From positions 3,098 to 15,221 of the forward strand of contig JADGJH010000697.1 of NCBI GenBank assembly GCA_027596945.1: a stretch of 12,124 nucleotides of DNA, read 5' to 3'. This stretch comes from Physocladia obscura (Eukaryota; Chytridiomycota; Chytridiomycetes; Chytridiales; Chytriomycetaceae). A program made the position numbers and the translations under genes. A model generated the notes under the pieces. The model saw only the letters and a list, made by a program, of their open reading frames with translations, was not told the origin of the DNA and ran no database searches. Of this stretch, positions 8,296 to 12,124 are shown piece after piece; the first letter of the stretch is position 1; each line of letters starts with the position of its first letter.

Positions 8296-8313
8296 TTATA
8301 AGGGGGGTTATAA
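8296..8313 (+). promoter_or_regulatory. Doubled TATA/G-run promoter motif of the zinc-finger gene
   Basis: Two TTATAA hexamers (8296-8301 and 8308-8313) lie 12 bp apart, each running straight into a G-run (AAGGGGGG, then AAGGGAGG). The first contains AGGGG, the core of the fungal stress-response element bound by Msn2/4-type factors in yeast. This is the best core-promoter candidate for the gene starting at 8974, although it is far upstream and implies a leader of roughly 600 bases. Confidence 0.45.
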
Positions 8314-8657
8314 GGGAGGCTTGGTGTGTTTATTTGTTTTGAGCTAGGCCCAACGAAACAAAGCAAACAGAAATTCGGCGTTTTGTTTATTTATTTAGCG
8401 TGATTGTTTTTCAGCGAGCATCATCAGTTAGTTTTTGGAGGAACGCGACGTGTCAGCATCAAGTCCCAGTTTCATCTCAGCAACAAACAAGTTCAAAGAA
8501 TCCCGGACATCTTTTTGCCTTTTGCCTCGAACTCGAAACTCACCGACCAATCGAACTGAACTGGATTTATCCACTTCTATTCAGAGCAATCACGCATCGG
8601 CCGATCGTTTGGACATCAGCGCCGGTGAGTCTCTTGCAGCAACAACTCGCTCCGTCT

Positions 8658-8708
8658 ATGAGCGGTGGACTACGTCGGAGAATTTCGACTGTCGGGAAAA
8701 CACCATGA
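8658..8708 (+). other. Upstream ORF 1, 16 codons, inside the candidate leader intron
   Basis: An ATG-initiated short ORF (starting MSGGLRRRI, 16 residues) sits upstream of the zinc-finger gene. Its TGA overlaps the ATG of the next uORF in an ATGA arrangement. If the leader intron is retained it would be the first ORF met by scanning ribosomes. Confidence 0.35.
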
Positions 8709-8734
8709 ATCTTTCCTGTACTTGTGCTGTTTGA
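8705..8734 (+). other. Upstream ORF 2, 9 codons, inside the candidate leader intron
   Basis: A nine-residue ORF (MNLSCTCAV) whose ATG overlaps the stop codon of the preceding uORF. Context is ACC before the ATG (A at -3), a favourable start. It is removed if the candidate leader intron is spliced. Confidence 0.35.
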
Positions 8735-8973
8735 ATCTAACGTTTTCGCAACAGCATCCCCCGATTGTTTCCAGCCCGTTATCTCGCGCTCACCGTCCAT
8801 TGTCTCGGTCTTTGTGACTTTTGGTTGCTTTGATTCTTCTGATTTCCTACTCCCACTCAGAAACTAAAAAGAAAACCGTAAAAACGCGACGGTTCAATCC
8901 CAAATCGTCCAGCTCCTTTGCTTTCGATAGATATACTGTCTAGATCTGTTTTTGTAGCCTCAAGAAAAAATTA

Positions 8974-11426
8974 ATGACTCCACCCAAACCAAAAACCCCT
9001 TTGCCAATACCAACAACTGACTCTCGTCGCAGCCGATCCACAAGCAATTCACGATCATGCCCTCTAGACTGTAAATCAGCGTCGAAACTTCAACCTCGGC
9101 CAGCAATTACCCCTCCAGTTTCTCTGCGCAATGCACCTCGGCAACGGAGGTAACTCGTCCGAAAATATCTCTTTGTTTACAAAACACTCTTCAAAGAAAA
9201 CAAAAACAAGATCCTAAACGCGCATTTTTTGCATAAATCTCCACTTAGTCCTACTCCTGTCCGTCTAAATACGTCGAGATCTTTCAATACCCCCCCATTC
9301 ACAGTATCCGTTTCAGTAGTTCCGCTTCCAAACAAGTTCAAATCCCCGAAAGAAATTAGCTGCTGCAATATTACTTTTACCTTCACAGAGTTTCTAGTTC
9401 ATAATGCACGTGCCCATCTTAATGCAGCTCCATCGCCAAAAATGTGTTCTCCGGAAGTATTTGCTCGAGCAGTGACAGACATGCTGTTTGTTAACACCTA
9501 CGTTGCAACATCAACAGCACATGAATCAGAAACCCGTACCGCCACTCCGCTTACATCGCCATCAACGCGATGTGTTCCATCGCTGGACGATATGATTTCG
9601 TGGACGCCGATTCCAAGCGCATCAGAAACTGCAAAACTTTTTTCTCTGGAGAAAAACTTGGCTACAGCCGTCACCGTCCCCTCCGTTCCTGCTCGTATGG
9701 GAAAATTTACACCTGTCAAGGCAGCATCAATTCGTACTATTGGCCAGACCAGCATGCCGCGCAAGCGGAAAGAACAACACGGACATGCAAACAGTGCTGG
9801 CAACATTATCTATAGGAACCATTTTGAAGGAAGTGGAAATGCGCTTGGATCAATATTTGAAGGTTTTGAAAGAGTTGTTGCAGTGCAATACCAGGGAGGC
9901 AGCAAGAAAAATATGCGAGAGAATCTCGGGGAGCGTACGCCTCCATCCTTGAGAAAGAAGAATGCGAAGCTGATTCTTGGTGGTTTGAATACGATACGTT
10001 TGGGTGGTGAAGGCAGTAGCAGCAATACGAGTGGGATTGGAAGGCAGAGACGATTGAGTATTACAAGTGTTGCCAGCAGCGCTACTGTCGGTAGTGGAAA
10101 GAATTTGAAAGTCAGCAAGAAAACGATTGCGAAAGACAAGAAAATGATGGTTGTTACAGCGGCTGCAGATGCTTTACGTATGTCGAAGATGCATGAATTT
10201 ACAGTCGACTCTGATACTGTTCCTACCGGTTCAGATGACAGCAGTCTTGTTTGTCTCAAGAAAAAAGTCACTAGGATTTCAAATTTAATGACTCGCCGTC
10301 GAAAACCCAAGCAAAACGAAGATGTGGAGATTCAAGATTCCAGTGAGACAGCTGATCGCGCATCAAAGGTGAATATGCTTTTAGAGCCTTATTGCTCGGA
10401 AACTTGTACTCGGGCTTTGGAAGTGTTTAAGACTCCAGTATCCATCATAGGGGCAGAAAAAGGCGGAGACTCCTTCGCGAACGCGTTTTTGGATGTATTG
10501 GGAGAAACTGCCACCACCATCTTTGGTGAGAGCGATCAAGGTCCAACTTCAACTAGCGAAAACTCTAATACTTTGGCTGTTCTGACTAGTGGCCCATGTG
10601 ACGATGAAGTGATGCAATATGTCATGATGATGATTGGAACTAAGTCATCCTCTTCTGATACGCCTGCAGACCGTGTAGATTCTGCGAACTTTCTTGAACG
10701 TAGACCATTAGCAAAACTTCAATCCAGTAGCATTAGTAGCAGCAGTAGCAGTAGCAGCAGTGAAAGTCATGCATGGACAGATTTGATTAAATTTGACTTG
10801 GGAGATGAATGCAATTCTGTTCCTGGAGACCCGTCGTCTTCGGCATCCACTGTTGATGATATGTTTTTTGACTCCATCATGTCAAATTCAGATGATATGC
10901 CGTTCTTGAATGATATTGATAACCGTTTGGACATGTTAGGTTGGAATGCTTCTGGTGGCGGTTTATCTTCAGTCATGCTGTCGCCGTTAAAATTCAACAC
11001 GAACTTCATTCCTGATTTTATCGGCTCTCAATGCGACACATTTTCTTCTTTTACAATGGGCACTGATGTTTTAATGACAAACTTTACTTGCATTGAAGAA
11101 GATAAGGATGAGAATAATGAAGAGCAAGATATTATTGAAGGTACAGAAAGTTTGAATTTGAAGTCGGAGTTGGCGTCCGCAAAAAAACCCAAGAAGGGTG
11201 GTCGGAAGCCCAGTGGCGACATTCATTACGAGTGTCTTCATCCTGGGTGTGACAAGAAGTATGCAAGTAAAACAGGATTCAAGTATGACATTTTTTATTT
11301 TTCATTTTTTTCATTTATTTATTTTAAATTCTCAACAAAAAAATAAAAAACAGATACCACCTTGGTGTCCACAAAAGAGACAAAAAGGTTCGCACATTGC
11401 CGAAAAATTTGTCTGAATCCAGATAG
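8974..11426 (+). CDS. C2H2 zinc-finger transcription factor, single C-terminal finger
   Basis: Exons are 8974-9149, 9249-11282 and 11354-11426, giving 760 aa. The ATG at 8974 is the first after an in-frame TAG at 8941-8943. One C2H2 finger is formed near the C-terminus with the canonical spacing C-x4-C-x12-H-x3-H: Cys721, Cys726, His739, His743. The rest is largely disordered. The N-terminus is Pro/Ser/Arg-rich. Basic clusters that may act as nuclear localisation signals lie at about 407-414 (TRRRKPKQ) and 704-713 (KKPKKGGRKP), the latter just before the finger. A 13-residue run, all Ser but one Ile, lies at 551-563. Residues about 595-626 are acidic and hydrophobic (DDMFFDSIM, DDMPFLNDI, RLDMLGW), as in activation domains. 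A further acidic patch is at about 675-690. I infer a nuclear, DNA-binding activator. One finger alone usually binds weakly, so a partner or the flanking basic region may help. No orthologue name is claimed. Confidence 0.8.
9150..9248 (+). other. Intron 1 of the zinc-finger gene
   Basis: The 99-bp intron runs from GTAACTCG to CCACTTAG. Splicing completes a Ser codon (AG|T) and joins NAPRQR to PTPVRLN, giving a continuous Pro/Ser-rich N-terminus. Without splicing, the first exon's frame stops at the TAA inside the donor. Confidence 0.8.
10723..10761 (+). repeat. AGC/AGT trinucleotide repeat encoding a Ser run
   Basis: Thirteen codons, almost all AGC or AGT, encode a serine run (residues 551-563, one Ile) in the zinc-finger protein. 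Such repeats are prone to slippage, so length may differ between strains without breaking the frame. Confidence 0.85.
11283..11353 (+). other. Intron 2 of the zinc-finger gene, splitting the finger
   Basis: The 71-bp, extremely T- then A-rich intron runs from GTATGACA to AAAAACAG. Splicing completes Lys737 (AA|A) and supplies Tyr738, His739 and His743. Without splicing, the frame runs 20 more hydrophobic residues to a TAA and both zinc-binding histidines are lost. Confidence 0.88.
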
Positions 11427-11636
11427 ATGCAATTGGAATTAGAACCATACCTAAAAATTGTGTTTTTGTCGCTGATTATTTCTGCTTTTTTATTACACCT
11501 GTACATTGGCATGCTTTATTTGCCATCTTCTTTCCATCCCCTTTTGTTTGTCTTGTATTTTTCGTTACTGTTTCGCGTATTTTTAGACTTTTTTTTTGCC
11601 TTAGTTTTAGTTTTGGTTTTGTTGCGTAATTTCAGA
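11427..11636. other. T-rich 3' region of the zinc-finger gene, no gene seen
   Basis: This T-rich stretch follows the TAG at 11424-11426 and probably holds its 3' UTR. An 84-codon frame starting with an ATG directly after the stop encodes only Phe/Leu/Val-rich sequence, as any T-rich DNA does, so I do not call it a gene. No canonical AATAAA was seen. Confidence 0.5.
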
Positions 11637-11676
11637 ACACTTTTTATATTGCAAGTTTTCCACCCAATGTCCTATT

Positions 11677-11709
11677 TCTGAGTTTTCAAAACTCAAATCT
11701 GAGTTTTCA
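11677..11709. repeat. Short palindrome and 12-bp direct repeat
   Basis: GAGTTTTCAAAACTC (11680-11694) is a perfect inverted repeat of 7-bp arms with one central base. The 12-mer TCTGAGTTTTCA occurs twice, at 11677-11688 and 11698-11709, 21 bp apart. It could be a protein-binding site upstream of the segment at the window's right end, or chance in AT-rich DNA. Confidence 0.5.
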
Positions 11710-11975
11710 TTTGAAAGGCCAAAATTGTACAGATTGACGCTGCAGCCATTGATCGAGGGATCAAAAAAACAAAAAAATGGGGACAGAATGGCCAATGTGA
11801 CTGTCGAAGAGGATAATGTTGAAGAGGTGATGCAATGTAGCAAAGCAAAACATTAAAGGCACAGCAGTTCTCAGAGATGGCAAATATACTCTTGCCAAAT
11901 CTGAAGTCACAGTTGAAAAGTTTGGCCTCTTCGTGGAATTAGTGAATGGGAACAACAAATACTCATATGGCAATG

Positions 11976-12019
11976 GTGAGCCTTTCTTATTAACAGAGTC
12001 TTTTCAAAAAACACAACAG
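11976..12019 (+). other. Candidate 44-bp intron in the unassigned segment
   Basis: The donor is GTGAGC, an ATTAAC branch-like element sits mid-intron, and the acceptor is ACAACAG. Splicing completes an Asp codon (G|AC) and extends the frame by 13 more codons. It is shorter than the other introns in the window but has good signals. Confidence 0.4.
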
Positions 12020-12124
12020 ACATTGATGAGAAAACAACACAACTATTTGTTAAAATTCCATGACCAGTGGCAACAGTCTGGAATAATTCATTGCCAAATA
12101 AAATAATCCATCCATTTTTTGTGT

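Larger units (their letters stand above)
8625..8860 (+). other. Candidate 5' leader intron of the zinc-finger gene
   Basis: A strong donor GTGAGT at 8625 pairs with an acceptor at 8859-8860 preceded by a long pyrimidine tract (TTCCTACTCCCACTCAG). No ATG occurs between about 8341 and the donor, nor between the acceptor and the coding ATG at 8974. Splicing out this 236-bp segment would make 8974 the first ATG of the mRNA. The segment itself contains two ATGs (8658, 8705). Inference from splice-site quality only. Confidence 0.45.
11637..12063 (+). pseudogene. Unassigned coding-like segment, frameshifted or spliced
   Basis: Three open pieces read in the same direction. Frame A runs from about 11637 to a TAA at 11854-11856 and includes an ATG at 11788 with A at -3 and G at +4, then MANVTVEEDNVEEVM. 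Frame B (about 11831-11975) encodes NIKGTAVLRDGKYTLAKSE, then VEKFGLFVELVNGNNKYSYG. Frame B then crosses a good 44-bp intron (GTGAGC at 11976 to ACACAACAG at 12019) into DIDEKTTQLFVKIP and a TGA at 12061-12063. Going from A to B needs either a one-base frameshift near 11830-11850 or a weak intron (11797-11845). Several frames are open here, so chance cannot be excluded. I do not recognise the protein. It may be a small gene or a decaying exon, and the same frame stays open after the TGA to the window edge. Confidence 0.3.

Noticed and set aside
8400..8734. Two overlapping plus-strand frames of about 100 codons upstream of the zinc-finger gene
   Set aside because: They open with GTG and TTG, and no ATG lies between 8341 and 8657. 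Better explained as 5' leader, with only the short ATG-initiated uORFs retained.
9810..10310. Minus-strand 166-codon ORF inside the zinc-finger gene
   Set aside because: Shadow of the real exon 2. The plus-strand frame is spliced in phase at both ends and carries the finger.
11174..11216. Possible AT-hook before the zinc finger (GGRKPSG)
   Set aside because: The AT-hook core is RGRP; here the Gly-Arg is followed by Lys-Pro. Kept only as a basic cluster or nuclear localisation candidate.
11427..11681. 84-codon ORF starting directly after the zinc-finger stop, looking like a membrane peptide
   Set aside because: Hydrophobicity comes from T-rich DNA (Phe/Leu/Val codons). It lies in the probable 3' UTR and has no motif.

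Overview
The window looks like a nuclear genome segment from a fungus, probably an early-diverging (chytrid-like) lineage. The reasons are short GT-AG introns (about 44-117 bp where I can place them), compact spacing between genes, a Ty1/copia relic, and a tandem pair of fungal-type Fringe-like (GT31) glycosyltransferases ending in a PAN/Apple-like cysteine module. No database search was run, so the taxonomic placement is inference.

Layout. Bases 1 to about 2270 are AT-rich and hold no intact gene. About 455-1320 on the minus strand is a heavily decayed Ty1/copia reverse transcriptase, recognisable only when read across frameshifts and stops. At 2567-4045 and 4215-5686 (+) lie two paralogous type II membrane proteins of 450 and 471 aa after splicing. 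Each has an N-terminal anchor, a Fringe-like domain with a DDD motif, and a C-terminal five-cysteine PAN-like module. They share one intron at the same position and phase, and the first copy has one extra intron. At 6149-8008 (+) is a probable four-exon gene with a BAR-like helical region followed by a PH-like domain; its 5' end is uncertain. At 8974-11426 (+) is a three-exon gene for a 760-aa C2H2 zinc-finger regulator. Its single finger is interrupted by the last intron exactly between the two cysteines and the two histidines. Its roughly 600-bp upstream region has a doubled TATA/GGGG-type promoter motif, a candidate leader intron and two short upstream ORFs. The right end (about 11640-12124) carries coding-like segments with one good small intron that I could not assign to any family.

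The genes do not form an obvious pathway. The two glycosyltransferases probably act in the secretory pathway on glycoproteins or wall polymers. The BAR/PH protein probably acts at membranes, and the zinc-finger protein in the nucleus. All four intact genes are on the plus strand. No tRNA, rRNA or CRISPR structure was seen, and nothing points firmly to a wholly new system. The points most worth checking are the duplicated GT31-PAN pair with very short upstream ORFs, the intron-split zinc finger, the doubled promoter with a leader intron covering uORFs, and the unassigned coding-like segment at the right edge.
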